From contig CP136067.1 of assembly GCA_032622095.1 (NCBI GenBank), positions 198,178,052 to 198,242,051 of the forward strand: DNA of 64,000 nucleotides, written 5' to 3'. The notes under the pieces were generated by a model. It searched no databases and was not told the origin of the DNA. It saw only the letters and a program-made list of their open reading frames with translations. This DNA is from Siphonodentalium dalli (lineage: Eukaryota > Mollusca > Scaphopoda > Gadilida > Siphonodentaliidae). The position numbers and the translations under genes were made by a program. Positions within the stretch are counted from its first letter, which is position 1, and each line of letters opens with the position of its first letter. Positions 24,601-38,959 of this stretch are shown here, piece after piece.

Positions 24601-24838
24601 TGTTTGACCATCTCCTATTATAACAGAATATATGCAACACATGAATGAATTTGATTCATGGATTAGACTCGAGTCATAAATTCATTCTCATTATAATTGT
24701 CATGTTGATTGCATCGTTCATGACGAACATGAGTATATGTTGCACTAATCCATGGTTCAAATTCATTCATTGGATGCAGATATTATGTTGAGTATAAAAG
24801 GAGATGGTCCCATTAATGACCGGATTTAGTGTACAGTA
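24601..24838. mobile_element. Copy B counterpart of the decayed MITE at 5418
   Basis: Same structure as 5418-5654. The ending GGATTTAGTGTACAGTACC is closer to the intact terminus than in copy A. Confidence 0.55.
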
Positions 24839-25110
24839 CCACTGCGTCTGTATATTTGGACCGGAATATTATTGGTGTAGCGTTGGTAGCTCACATGTTT
24901 TTCGCAGCTGGTGGATCGTATTAATTATATACGTCATGTGTTCATATAGTGAGCAATTTGCAGTCGAACTGGGGGGGGTGTCAATTTTTTTTTCTGGGCA
25001 CGTATGATGGGGTGGTGGGTGGTCAAGGGACCCACCACCATTTTTCTCCGCAACTCAGAAATGTTTTTCCTCTATCTCTGTTTTACTTTTTTTGTGAGTA
25101 ATATTAGAGG

Positions 25111-25744
25111 CAGGGTCCGCGCTCGCCCAAAATTTACTTTTGCCAAATATTTTGCCAAATTAAATTAATTTTTGCCAAATGCGGTTAGAAGTTGCCAACT
25201 GCTATCTGTTTCTACAACATTGTGTCTTTTATTTTGGTTATTGCGACAATCGCTGGTTGAGCGACCTTTGATATCGATAGGAAAGCAGTTCATTATTAAT
25301 AATTCTCGCCTCTATACTTTGGTTTATCATAGAAGATTAACAAACAGCATAACAATACAATTGTCGAATGGTTTCTTCACAAGAAAGGCACATCGAAACA
25401 TAGCGGATTAGCTACGTAAACACCATCACCAGACATACTAGCAAACCCTCCACCCGTCGATACTAATGATATCAGATTAACCCTCCACCCGTCGATACTA
25501 ATGATATCAGATTAACTGCATCTTGATAGAGGTGTTTATTTTTCCTAACTTATAAATCACCACCAATAATACCATTAATGAAAGAGTATCCTGAAATGAG
25601 TGGTATTGGGTTGACAAATATTATTAAACTTTGTTGATGAATCAAAAGTGACTTGCCACATGTTTTGTCAATTGAAAATATATTTTGCCAAATGTAAATT
25701 ATTTTTGACATTGGCAAATTTGGCAAGTGACAGCGCGAACCATG
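25111..25744. mobile_element. Copy B counterpart of hAT-like MITE
   Basis: Starts CAGGGTCCGCGCT and ends GCGCGAACCATG, with the same internal 35-bp tandem duplication as copy A. Confidence 0.45.
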
Positions 25745-25897
25745 TTATAGGAGGTTACATAGTTGATTAGTTCAACTAAACGAAATGAGATTGGACTTAC
25801 ACTATTCCGTAATATAACAATCGTTGTACAAAACTACACATTGATTGAAGTTCATAAACGCACAAGTTTGTTGCAGCACACACTAATAACCCAAGGT

Positions 25898-26425
25898 GTC
25901 AACATTATTATACATTCATTTGTCATGCCGTAAGTTACAACTCCAGACACATTGGGCTATTAGTGTGTGCTTCATATACCCTGTGCCAATGCATTCTCTT
26001 ATATATGCGAGTCGACCATAGGTCGCCTCGCATATATACAAGAATGCATGGGCCTAACAATTTTTACAATTTTAATATTTTTTTCTTGTATTCTTTAACA
26101 ATTTTATAATTTCACCCATACAGAGCCCCAGACAAACGTGAGCAGACGACACTCTTCTATATGCTTCTATATATGTGTAGGGCTCCCTGCAGGGTAATGG
26201 ATGTTTTTTATTGTATGTCCTAAAAATTGTAAGAAACATTTATTTAACAAAATGATAAAAAATTGTTAGGCCAATGCATTCTCTTATATATGCGAGGCGA
26301 CATATGATCGACTCGCATATATAAGCGAATGCATTGGCACAGGGTATATGAAGCACACCCTAATAGCCCAATGGGTCTCGAGTTGTAACGTACGGCATGA
26401 CAAATGAATGTGTAATAATGTTGAC
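25898..26425. mobile_element. Copy B counterpart of Q-type foldback
   Basis: Arms and the two palindrome modules correspond to 6717-7244 with only scattered substitutions. Confidence 0.75.
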
Positions 26426-26783
26426 TTGATTCGCCTTCTTGTGCGGTTCTGTATTTCGTACACATCCACAACAATGTAATCGACTGAAATACACACAATT
26501 TGCATTGATGGGTCTGGATTTGTGTGTAAACAATTTATTCCAAACAATCTCTGTGAAGAAGTGGTAAACATTCCGGACATTTTATATTTAAAACAGTTGT
26601 TGAAATTTAATTGTGTACAACATTATTTCAGCAAGGGATTCACCAAAGTGTACATGTAATGAATGCTTAACTGTGATATGGACGATGATGTGCGATAGTA
26701 AGAAAAGAAAGTTTCATCAATATTATACAATTTAAGATACTCAAGTCGAGCATGATAAAGAGAATACTACAGGCTACCATTAA

Positions 26784-27091
26784 AGGGGTACTGTACACTA
26801 AATCCGACCATTTATGGGACCATCTCCTTTTATACTCACCAGATTATATGCAACAAATGAATGAATAGTGCAAAATACCCCCATTTACTTATGGACGATG
26901 TAAAACAAGATGGTAATTATAATGAAAATTGTTTTTCATTATAATTACCATGTTGTTTGCATCGTTCATAGAGCACATGGGCATATGTTGCACTAATTCA
27001 TGGCTCAAATTCATTCATTTGTTGAAATATTCTGTTTATATATAAAAGGAAATGGTCACAAAAATGGCCAGATTTAGTGTACAGTACCCCT
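26784..27091. mobile_element. Copy B counterpart of the 308-bp MITE
   Basis: Ends AGGGGTACTG and CAGTACCCCT flanked by TTAA. The internal 19-bp hairpin is conserved. Confidence 0.75.
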
Positions 27092-27221
27092 TTAAGTCTG
27101 ATTGATAAGTGGTGTATTATTGCGTTTTGTGTTAATCAGCATGCTCCAATGTCAACTTAAGTGTTATTCCTATAAACTATAAGTTTTCTTGCAGTTCAGA
27201 ATTGCTCACCATAGTTATTAA

Positions 27222-27601
27222 CCCTTTACCCAACAAACCGGCCAAAACCGGCCAAATAAAGCTTCAACCGCCTAAAATATCTTCGGTCTGTCTCAATAGA
27301 ACCATACAAATATGGATATCATTGGAACCGGCTCCTTGACCACATTGTGATAGTTACAGTTATGCCCTGTGCCAATGCATTCTCTTATATATGCGAGTCG
27401 ACCATAGGTCGCCTCGCATATATAAGAGAATGCATTGGCCTAAAAAAAATCTTTTTTTAACAATTTTTACCATTTTTTCTTACATTCTTTAACAATTTTA
27501 TAATTTTTAATGTGTTAAGCCAATGCATTATCTTATATACCTATGGTCGACTCGCATATATAAGAGAATGCATTGGCACAGGGCCCTTCTGTTGGGTAAA
27601 G
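27222..27601. mobile_element. piggyBac-like MITE P5 (copy B of P1)
   Basis: Same degraded right end (GGGTAAAG then TTATTAA) and the same deleted second palindrome as P1, so it was inherited with the duplication. Confidence 0.8.
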
Positions 27602-30600
27602 TTATTAATTAACCCAGGATAGATTACTATATCTTCGCTTGTGACTGATTCTTTCAGATTGTTTTTCTAAATTGATTCTTCAAGTTGACATTATGCGAGT
27701 ATAAGCTTGGTAGACATTTCTATCATGAAAAATAATAGCACTCTATCAGAATTCAAACATCATCTGACAAATACTGTCAACTGGACTGACTGTGGTGACA
27801 AGATGCGCTGCAGAAAAGCTCATACTGCATCATAAATGTTTATTCTTACGCCATGTGTATATGGGTTTAAAGAATTACATATAAGAAAAACACAAATAAT
27901 CAACAAGAGCACAGCATTGCTAAATTGAGGCATATACATGTATATAATATAGTAGAAAGCATAATGTGATATCAGGGTACAAACTACATAGTCCATGAGC
28001 CAGGCTCCCCAAAAATGGAAAGTGGTACCAATTTGGTGGGCAAATTCTACCGAAAGTTTTCAGAAAGCTCATAGTCTGAAGTTTATGTCAGTGCTGGGGC
28101 ACACCGGGGCAGTGTAGCTTAGTGTGGAAAATGTGTGTTTCCATGGCAACGGAGTGTGTTTTTTGCCTATATAAAACATATGCCTATAATGGTCTATACC
28201 AAGAAAGTTTAATGCAGTAACTCTATCTTGGCATTGGTATGGGGTGCTATCTTTTGTGGGCTTTCATTTGACACTGGAGATTTCACCACTATATGTCAAG
28301 GTCATATACAAAGGTCAAGGTCATTGACCAAAATAATAGCTTTTTTCATATCGGGTCATACATTTTCTACCCACTGAGTTTATATATCAGTTTTGAATAC
28401 GTTATCTTTACTAGGAAATAATCTAGAGCATATAGGCTATACGGAGAACTGTGTGATGGTTGCAACTGACAAGCCAGTCATGAGATAACGACCTCTAAAT
28501 TTTGTGGACATTTTCCAAAATAGGTCAAAATCAGTTATTTCCCAAGATATCGTGCTTTTGTGTATATTATAGAGTTATTTACTTATCTGGTGTCGTTTGG
28601 GGTTGTATTGTGAATTTATTGACTAAAGCACGAAACGTATACAAATATATACTTAGTTATAGGGCAAACTTTTTGGAGGGCGTGCCCAGGTGGGGGTGGT
28701 TTCAAATGTCATTATAAACCCAGGTTTCCATGACAACAACACCATATATTTGAAGAAATTTTTTTTAAATGCCGCTTTTGAGAATCAACGAACCTTGTTT
28801 TTTTTTGTATGGTACATTTTAGTCTCATTTTAATCTGCATTTTAAGTACTACCTTGTTGTGGTAATTGTGACAGTACATGAGCGACGATGCATTACCATC
28901 AAGACCAAAATAACTGCAATTTTGTGACTTTAGTAACTAAATCATGAAACTTCAAATATGTGTTGCGAAGTTATAATGGACACTTTTGGGGGGATGCCCA
29001 GTGAGAGGTCTGACAAACTGTCGAGATCAAATCTGGTTTCCATGGCACCGGCATCAAATATTATTATTGAAAATCCAACTGCTGGAAACCTGAGCCTAAT
29101 TTTGTTTGAAGAAATGATGTGAACTCATATTGCCATTAAGCATCCATCAATGGACTGAGCTATATGCCTTATAGGGTCAAGGACAATTGCTACAGTCAAT
29201 GTCATTGGACAAAGGTAATATTTGGTATATTTTTTATAATTTGGCTCATAATCCACTACCTCTAGTAGGTTAGTCATAAAAGCAATTCCCATCATCATGC
29301 ATAACTTTGTGGTAATACATAACTCATGATACATTACCCTTGAGATACAATCAGAACAAAATAAACACGATTTGTGATATTAACTAAAGCACGATACTGC
29401 ACTTATCTGTTTCTTGGTTATAGTGGAAACGTTTTAGACGGGGCCGTTCCTAGCTGAGGGGTCATATATCCAGATACAATATAGTTCCCATGTCAATGAC
29501 ATTAACCATTTGCGGAACAGTTGAAAAAGCAAAAGCTTACACTGGACAATATGACGAGCCTTGTATTTATACAGATACAAAGTCACGATCAAACCCGACT
29601 TAAGGGTTTTTCACACCTGAGCTATCTTAGAAAGTAGAAAGTCCACACGGACATATATATATATAGAAAACTTGTTAATTGTTAACCATTTGAACCCGAT
29701 ACGCTAAATATTAGCGTAACTCCTATTTTACGTTAACCCGTTACGCTAATATATTAGCGTACACACTATTAGCGTAGAGACAAGTGTTTTAGTCATCTTT
29801 GTTTTCATGTCCCAAAAACCACTCTCAGAGGATGATGTGTTCAAATTAGCTATCGCAACAGCACGTACTGCATAAAAATAATCTGTCTCTCTCTCTCTCA
29901 CACACACACCAACTCACCCACAAACACACCCTCGCACCCTCCCTCACACATGTCATAAACAGATAATATATAGCAATATTGTAGTATCACTGTTATGTTA
30001 GAAACTGCATTCATATGCATGTTCAGCAGAAAATATATTATGTTCATAAGTCCTATTAATGCCGATTCCAGTTATAAATTCACACTGCAAGATAATGATA
30101 CAAATTATTTTGTTATTAGAGAAAATGTTGCCATACTACTATGTAGATTAAATTTAATGCTTCCGATCTGGGTGTGCATGCGTCGGTATGAGGCTGATAC
30201 AGACCCTGCGCGCATGCATACGGACCCTGCCATTTATACGGACCACCGACTGTTACGGACACTGGCCTTATACGGACCTCGGCTTATACGGACCCCATAC
30301 TGATATGGACCCCAATTAAAACATACAATTTTATTTATATTTTACTTTATTTAAATATATTAACATAACAATTTAGGCCTGTGATTGAAGCGGTACAATA
30401 TAATGACACAGCTGGTTTTATCTAGTATCTGTATATGTTCGAATATCTATATGACTAATAGAGCTAATAATTACCAGAAATGTAACGGTGTGGTTTATAG
30501 AACTACAGTAGCAAAGGTTCTCTATTTTGATGGCGCGGATGGGGTTCGGGGCTCTTTACAAAAAAATAATAAAAGAAATAGTTTGACGTTGGTTACCACA

Positions 30601-30920
30601 AAACATGTATATACACATCGTGACAGAGTGAATACAAGTGTATCAGACATGTATAAGACATAATACGTTTTACATTTACTCTATATATGGATCGATATTT
30701 GGTCTCATTCGGGGTCCACTTATCAATACCTGCTATTGGCGTAGCAGAACACGTGCTGTGCCCATGTAATTAATTGCATCGAATTCATCAAAAGAAGACA
30801 CTAGCGAATTTGCGACAGCCGTCCGACGGGAACGGGTTCGGGTAAATCGATGAATATCGTCATAGTTACTTGGGTATTTTCAATGCAGCTCATAAAGTAA
30901 TAGCGAGTTGGAACGGGTAG

Positions 30921-31486
30921 TTATGTTCTAACTCGCCGGGCTCGACCGAACATAAATTATTTATGGAATAACGACACAGAATGTATGGTACGAAATATAT
31001 GAACTTTAATGCAAATCGGGATGTGTAGATATATATCGTTCACCAACAATTCAATAATAATAATACATTTCGAAACTTTATATAATTTTACAACTCTTCA
31101 GCTCTTTGGCGCATATTCTGTATAGTTATGTTGCGGGTGGGTGGGGGGGGGGGGTATAAACTACAAAATCCGAAGTAGAGTGAAGCTTGTTCCGGGTGAC
31201 AAGCTTCTTAAGTCGATACGAAATCAGCCGTGCGAAAATACTCACATGCGCTTAGCGCAGTGTGTGACCACTCTGGCATACATGGACTTGATCCAATTAA
31301 ACCAAAACAAACTGGACTGTGTCATTAACTCTTACACTGCCATACGCTCCTGATCGAACTTCAATAAATATATTTATGTTCTAACTCGCCGGGCTCGACC
31401 GAACATAAATTATTTATGGAATAACGACAAAGAATGTATGTTACGAAATATATGAACTTTAATGCAAATCGGGATGTGTAGATATA
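30921..31486. repeat. Copy B of 113-bp direct repeats
   Basis: Units at 30921-31033 and 31374-31486. The intervening G-run is shorter than in copy A. Confidence 0.75.
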
Positions 31487-31610
31487 GATTCACAAAGTTA
31501 GGGCCAACTTGGGTGAAATATTTATCACATGATAATTAAACTTCTAGCACTTTTGTCACTAACAACGTTGTTCACTACATTACTGACAAGTTGTGGTTGA
31601 TAGCACAGGT

Positions 31611-31677
31611 CCCCAAAACAAAAATTGACCCCACCTCAATAGTACTTATTGAGGTGGGGTCAATTTTTGTTTTGGGG
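31611..31677. repeat. Copy B of perfect 31-bp hairpin
   Basis: Same arms and GTACT loop as 12409-12475. Confidence 0.9.
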
Positions 31678-32977
31678 AACTGTGGTTGATAGAGTGAGTA
31701 GATGGTGCTATAAACGCAGTCTCGACCCATTGCAGGGACGTGTCTATAGATTGTATCCGCGTTAGGAGGGCGTCCACCTTCTATATAACTACACCCTATT
31801 TTCACCCTCCCAACCCCGCTGGGCTTTGATTTTCCCAACTGGTCCCTCACATCCGCCTGGATGGTAGCATATTCTAACTGAATCAGTAGTCTTTTGTCAC
31901 TAGCCGGGGGTGGGTATAATCCATTAGGCCGACCAGTACAAGAAAATGTGTAGATCTGAGCCTGAACAATCCTAATATGCTAATATCTAGTGGTCTAACG
32001 CCATGCAAATTCACCCCGATTTGTGTTTTCTTAAATTAATTATCGGTTTCTGACTGGCCAATGGGGAGGGACCGGGACACACCGGATCGACCATGGTTCG
32101 TCCCGGTGTGAGAAATATTTGAAATCTGAACATGAAATTTTCTAAATCCTAGCATCCAGACTGGCATCAAACTTTCCATTTGTTGGACCTTTCGAGAACT
32201 GACACCCCCCACCCCCAAAGTTGGAACATTTTCAACAGTTTCTGATAACCATTTCAGTCCAAATGTTTTACCAAAAACAGGAAAATATGCAAATGTTGGT
32301 CCAAAACCTACAAATTCTCCACTAATACATTGATGGAATATTAAACTACGGGAACAATTTCAACCTGTTGTTGGTGTGAAATTTCCAACAAATGTTGTGT
32401 CAGGTATATCAAATGTCCAACTGTTGAACATTTGACCAAAGTTGGGGGGGGGCTGAGACACCTGTTGTCACGTCCCTGTCTCAACCATTTGTACAAGGGC
32501 ATCAATATATTGTGGATTTATCGATGTATTGCACATTTGAGTATACGATCGTTTAGTTACTTTATCGTATGTAGGTGGGGACTGATTTCTCATTTTAATA
32601 TATATTTACCATCTGAATGGACATGGCATATTTGAACCTCAATACTGGTGTATATTGTAGTGGGGATAATATAGGTCGCCGAAGACACGAAATACCTATA
32701 GATACTCTACGAAATCTAAGCATAATCAGAGCGTGTTTCAGCTGTTTTCTGTGTTTCGCACAGATGTGAAGTAAACGCTCTGTATTCAATCCGTATAATA
32801 AACAGACTACATTTTAACACATTTTATCGTTACCAAGTTTAACTGTTCAACCTACATCCGGGTTTGGATCCCGAAAAATCCCTATTCTTGCAGCTGATTC
32901 TTGGGATAAATTAATTCCCTTGCCCCGACCCTTCGAACTGTTTAAAAATTCCACACCATTGTTCACTTAATATGACT

Positions 32978-34148
32978 AAATATTCCCCAAGTAAAATCAA
33001 GGACAAATTCGGTCTTATATCTGGCCACACACATAACCATAGATTCACTCCACGTATGCATATGCACCCCATCAATGGCCGTAAAGTCCTTGTTTTTATA
33101 CTAATACCCCGCATACTCGGCAATTCATACACACCAGGCTTGAAAATACACCTCACCCATGACAATCACATAGCAAATGTATTACCATAAGAGTCACCCC
33201 TTGTATACATATTCACACCACATTTTGCCAAAGGTCACCCTTGTATACATATTCGCCACTCCCATGGCCATATAGCCTCTCAATATATACATATACATCA
33301 CACCCATAACCATAGAGTCACTCCAAGTATATATATATAGTCTCCACACCCATGGTCATATAGCCACTCAAGATATACATATACACCACACCCATAACCA
33401 TAGTCATTCCAAGTATATAGATATACACCCCACCAACGGCCACACAGCCTTCTATATACACCTCACCCATGACAATGACACCAAATATATTGCCATACAG
33501 TCACTCCTTGTATAGTCATTCCATGTATATATATATACAACTCACCAATGGCTATACAGCCCTTCTATATAGACCAATACCCCGCAAACTCGGCCATTCA
33601 TACACTCCAGGCTTGAATATACACCTCACCCGTGACAATCATATACCAAATGTTTTGCCATACAGTCACTCCGTGTATACCTATTCATTCCACCATTTGG
33701 TCATACGGTCACTCGCTGTATACATTTACCTATTCGCCATACCCATGGCGACACAGCCCTTCAATATATACTTATACCATGTACACATGGCCATTAATGT
33801 ACTCCAGACTTGCATATACACCTCATTCTGGAAATACGGTCACACATTGTATACATATTCCCTCCACCATTGGCCATATGATCACCCCCTGTATACCCAT
33901 TTGTCATACGCATAGCCATATAGCCACTCACGATATACATATACACCCCGCACTTGACAATATATTCACTCCAGGTATATGCAAACACCCTACCATTGAA
34001 TGTATATACCAATACCCCTCACACGTGATCATGTGTACATTCCACACTTGCATATACACATCACTCATGATAATTCAGCCACCCGCTGTATAATCATAAC
34101 CCCCAGCCATGACCATACATCTAATTCATGTACACATATACACCCACC
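32978..34148. repeat. Copy B of degenerate satellite
   Basis: Corresponds to 13780-14950 with a few substitutions and no change in unit number. Confidence 0.8.
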
Positions 34149-35393
34149 AGTGACAATATATCAGCAACAGAAAACGAGAGGCCGATCACGATTGGCAAAT
34201 GCTTAGCCCATCCCTTGGCGATAGTAAATTACTATGATCGGAATAATAAATTAGAGTGTTGATGTTGAATTATAGAGTATACTGTTATGTACTATTATAG
34301 ACAAATGTACTTAACACAAAATATTGGATTTTATGGGTCACTCCCAAATATAAGAGAATTCAGTGACACAGGACAGGTAAAGCTGCACCAGCGCAGCCTT
34401 TGATTAAATGTGAAAAGGTGACCCGGACATGGAATACTTGGGTTAATAGAGTCCAATTAAGTTTACAATGATAATGTATCAAATTCTACCAACAACACCG
34501 CCATCACGATAAGACACCTTACCGCTGACCTATTAATTTCAATTATATAGCAGAACTGTCAACTAATCACTGGCTTTGTTTATGCTGAACCTTTGCATCT
34601 CTATTAAACCTATAACATTTATAATGACCTCGGACCATCTGTATAGCGATATACTCAGCTGTGCAAAGCAGCAAAGATTTTCTAGTAGCATGTCATGTGT
34701 ATTGTGGAAACCTTTTTTAAAAATTAGATAACATAGCTTTCTGTTTATACTTTCGGGTAGTTGCCTAGTAACCGTTGCTAAGCAGGGCCAAATATCGATG
34801 GGGTCTATTCTGAAAATGATCAGGAAGGTTCAAGGAACATATGTTGGAAGTTTCATGCTTTTATCAATAGTTGTGCAATTCTTACATTCCCATGCACCAA
34901 GCGCCTGGACTACACAGAAACATGATATATTGGGAAATAACCGATTTTCACCCATTTTGGAAAATCAGTGAGTAGAAAATGTATGACCCGATATGAAAAA
35001 AGATAATATATTGGTAAATGACCTTGACCTTTATGTATGACCTTGACCTCTAGAGGTGAAATACTCCGTGTCAAAAGAAAGCCTACCAAGGGTGTCACCC
35101 TATATCAGTGTAAAGATAGAGTTACTGCATTAAACTTTCTAGTAGTAGACCATTATAAGCATATTTTGTCATACTGGCCAAAAACACCCTTCGTTTCCAT
35201 GGAAACACAAATTTTGCACACTAAGCTACACTGCCACAGTGCGCCCCAGCACTCAGATAAATTTCAGATTATAAGCTTTGCGAAAAATGTTGAGAGGATT
35301 TGCCCACCAAAATGGTACCATTCTCGGTCCTGGCTCATGGACTAACAAGGCAGAGTTCAGTCCCCCTCTAAGATGGGTTTTTATATTGAATAA

Positions 35394-35785
35394 CCCTTTA
35401 CCCAACAGAAGGGCCCTGTGCCAATGCATTCTCTTATATATGCGAGTCGACCATAGGTCGCCTCGCATATATAAGAGAATGCATTGGCTTAACACATTAA
35501 AAATTATAAAATTGTTAAAGAATGTAAGAAAAAATGGTAAAAAGTGTTAAAAAAAGATTTTTTTTAGGCCAATGCATTCTCTTATATATGCGAGGCGACC
35601 TATGGTCGACTCGCATATATAAGAGAATGCATTGGCACAGGGCATAACTGTAACCATCACAATGTGGTCAATGAGCCGGTTCAAATGATATCCATATTTG
35701 TATGGTTTTATTGAGACAGACCGAAGATATTTTAGGCTGTTGAAGCTTTATTTGGCCGGTTTTGGCCGGTTTGTTGGGTAAAGGG
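35394..35785. mobile_element. piggyBac-like MITE P6 (copy B of P2)
   Basis: Palindromes at 35420-35488 and 35568-35636. Right flank TTAA. Confidence 0.85.
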
Positions 35786-36001
35786 TTAAGAAGAACAACA
35801 ACAAAGAAAGAGACAAATACATTTACTCATTCATGCTCTCAGTCCAAGACATGGAAGAGTTTTGCTCTTCCATGCCCTGGCCTACTTTCTTAACCGTGAC
35901 ATGCATTTTAAGGTTTCCTATGTATACGTGATGGCAGTGTTCTGACCAACATATCGAGGGGACTGAACTCTGCCATGAAGTTTGATCTTGGTATATGGTA
36001 A

Positions 36002-36502
36002 ATCATGCCATGAATCTCTACTATGGCTTAACGCCCGTAGAGATCATATTCCACCAGTATAAAACCTGGGAACTTTTTGAAGTTTTGACAGGGAACCTTA
36101 CCAAATCGAAAAAATAACACAGGGAATATATTTCTTTGTTATTATCTGTTTCTTAATAATGTAATTCACTGTTGGTGAAGGTCCCAACTCAAAATTTCAC
36201 AGTTTAAGTGACTTTGTGAGAGATTTTGCTTTCAATTTCTTGCAATTATGGAATTTCTCCTGGGTAATTTATTGAATGTTTATTGTGATACTGAACCACA
36301 AAAGCATGAAATTTAGAGTTGGGACCTTCACCTACAATAAGTACAGTATTAAGGAAGAGATAACAATTAAGAAATATATTCCCCGTGTTGCTTTTTCTAC
36401 TTTATAAGGCTCCCTGTCAAAACTTCAAAAAGTTCCAAGATTTTGTATTGGTGGAATATGATCTCTACGGGCGTTAGCCATAGTAGAGATTCATGGCATG
36501 AT
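36002..36502. mobile_element. Copy B of 501-bp foldback
   Basis: Same arms as 16804-17304. Confidence 0.8.
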
Positions 36503-37079
36503 CTAGGTATTATGGTACCCATGTATTCGGTGCATGAACCAGTGTTGAAAGGGTTCACATGCGGGCACAGACAGAAACCATAGCCAATACACAGTTGTCA
36601 CAACACAGTATAATAGCCATAGATATTAATGAATGTGGCGTTTAATTTGCCTTCCCTGCTTTTAGTTGTAGTAATTGGGGTAGAACGAGTGAGTGCTCAA
36701 TATTCCTAACGACTATACAATATATCATTATACATTGTTGGGGCTGTCCTGTGGTATTGGTAACACGAATGTTAGCACAGTCGGTAGTAACTATTTACAG
36801 ACACGCGCATGTATTATGGCGCTGACAAAGTTGTCTGTCTACTTTCGTTGCCCCTGTCGCGGGTCAAATCAATACGATTAGTCGTTTATAGTTACATATT
36901 TATGACTCGTGTCCCACGTATCCCAGCAATGATGACTCGGTGATCTGAGTCGTGCAGGAGGTGCATGTCGAGTTCAAAATACACCTCGATAAGTTAAGAG
37001 TGTGGGCGATTCCTTGTCAGACAAATCAAGTAATATCGTCATCAAAATAACAACAACACTGACAACAACAGCGTCAGGG

Positions 37080-37470
37080 CCCTTTACCCAACAGAAGGGC
37101 CCTGTGCCAATGCATTCTCTTATATATGCGAGTCGACCATAGGTCGCCTCGCATATATAAGAGAATGCATTGGCTTAACACATTAAAAATTATAAAATTG
37201 TTAAAGAATGTAAGAAAAATGGTAAAAAGTGTTAAAAAAAGATTTTGTTTAGGCCAATGCATTCTCTTATATATGCGAGGCGACCTATGGTCGACTCGCA
37301 TATATAAGAGAATGCATTGGCACAGGGCATAACTGTAACTATCACAATGTGGTCAAGGAGCCGGTTCCAATGATATCCATATTTGTATGGTTCTATTGAG
37401 ACAGACCGAAGATATTTTGGGCTGTTGAAGCTTTATTTGGCCGGTTTTGGCCGGTTTGTTGGGTAAAGGG
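37080..37470. mobile_element. piggyBac-like MITE P7 (copy B of P3)
   Basis: Palindromes at 37106-37174 and 37253-37321. The left flank again lacks TTAA. Confidence 0.85.
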
Positions 37471-38173
37471 TTAATAAAATTGTAACCCGCACCAATATCT
37501 TCCACTTTTTTCTTCTTTTTTTTCGGTTTGTTAATTTGTGGTATTCGATATTCAAAACTCACGTCTGGACTTGTAGTTTGGCATGCGCAGTTCTCATATG
37601 GAGTGACTAATATTTCTCAAATTTCAGCTCAATCAGTCGGTTTTAATTATAGTACAGACTGTGCTCTCTACAATTATTCCATGTATATATAAACAGCATG
37701 CCTGCAAAATAAAGAAAACGTCGAGTTTCGCACCAATTTCGGGTGTTTAGCACGAATTGTACTGATAGAATGGCTATCACGCAAAAAAAAATCAAACTTT
37801 TCAACTATAATATCGAACAAATATCTGTCAGTTGGATATTCGCTTTTGATAGTCAAAACGCATGATCCAGACCATGTCTCGACTTGTAGCTTGACATGTG
37901 CAGTTCTCATTATGAAAGTGAATATAATCAAATTGCAACTCAATCGATCGTTTAGTGTACAGCCTGCTCCCTCTACAGTTAACTCGTGTATGTGAATATT
38001 CTGGAAAACAGGATTTTCCTTGTAAAATATGTCCGTTTCTATTTGTCTCTATTCGCAAACAAAATTACCCAACTAATCTTATAAAATGCGGTATCAATAA
38101 AGCCAAGAGCTTATCGAAGGAATCCATATGAGCACATACCAAACGAACAACAAACGAGGACAAAATTCCGTAT

Positions 38174-38959
38174 GTTGTAACTCATAATTCACTTCATACA
38201 AATATAGTTCAAACATCTCGCAAAATGCTACCAATCCTCCACGAGAACCCAAAAATGAAGTTGTTCGTTCAAGAGGATGATATTCTACAAAGCAACAGAC
38301 AGCCACGGAACATTAACAAGATTGTAACGCGGGCTAAATTATATTCAGTGCCACCTTCTATACCAGATATCAGGAGATGCGGAAATGTGCCTCGTGCGTA
38401 GATATTTTATGTGGGGGCCAGCACTGACACCACCATGAAGGGAATGGCTGATGTAGCAGCAGCAACGAAAACAGGTATGTCATAATTATTTAGCAATTAA
38501 CCCTTACGTGGCGGAAGCCGCGCTGGTGCAACATTAAATACCATGTGCCAGTGCATTCTCTTATATATGCGAATCTATCATAGAGCGCCTCGGATATATA
38601 ATTATAAGAGAAGTACCATACAGCGTCTCTCATATATAATTATAAGAGAATGTACTGGCTTACAAGGGCAATGTACATATTGTTAGGCCAGTGTAATCTC
38701 GTGTATATCCGAGGCTGTTGTAACTCATAATTCACTTCATACAAATATAGTTCAAACATCTCGCAAAATGCTACCAATCCTCCACGAGAACCCAAAAATG
38801 AAGTTGTTCGTTCAAGAGGATGATATTCTACAAAGCAACAGACAGCCACGGAACATTAACAAGATTGTAACGCGGGCTAAATTATATTCAGTGCCACCTT
38901 CTATACCAGATATCAGGAGATGCGGAAATGTGCCTCGTGCGTAGATATTTTATGTGGGG
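38174..38959. repeat. 543-bp unit repeated 1.45 times at the end of copy B
   Basis: After CCGAGGCT (38716) the sequence returns to GTTGTAACTC and repeats 38174-38416 as 38717-38959, then switches to unrelated Penelope-like sequence. Copy A has a single instance (18979-19221). The join at 38716/38717 has only one shared base, so it looks like end joining or template switching rather than recombination between long repeats. Confidence 0.85.

Larger units (their letters stand above)
19685..38716. repeat. Copy B of the 19-kb tandem duplication
   Basis: Direct repeat of 11-19521. Homology starts at the block beginning ATTCTAATTTCC (11 in A, 19685 in B) and stops after CCGAGGCT (19521 in A, 38716 in B). 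Copy A then continues into a palindromic element, while B jumps back to sequence already seen at 38174. B has its own MITE at 21729-22120 and a fourfold 17-bp repeat at about 19984-20048, where A has one unit. Stretches of B not listed separately below have the same content as their copy A counterparts. Confidence 0.95.
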
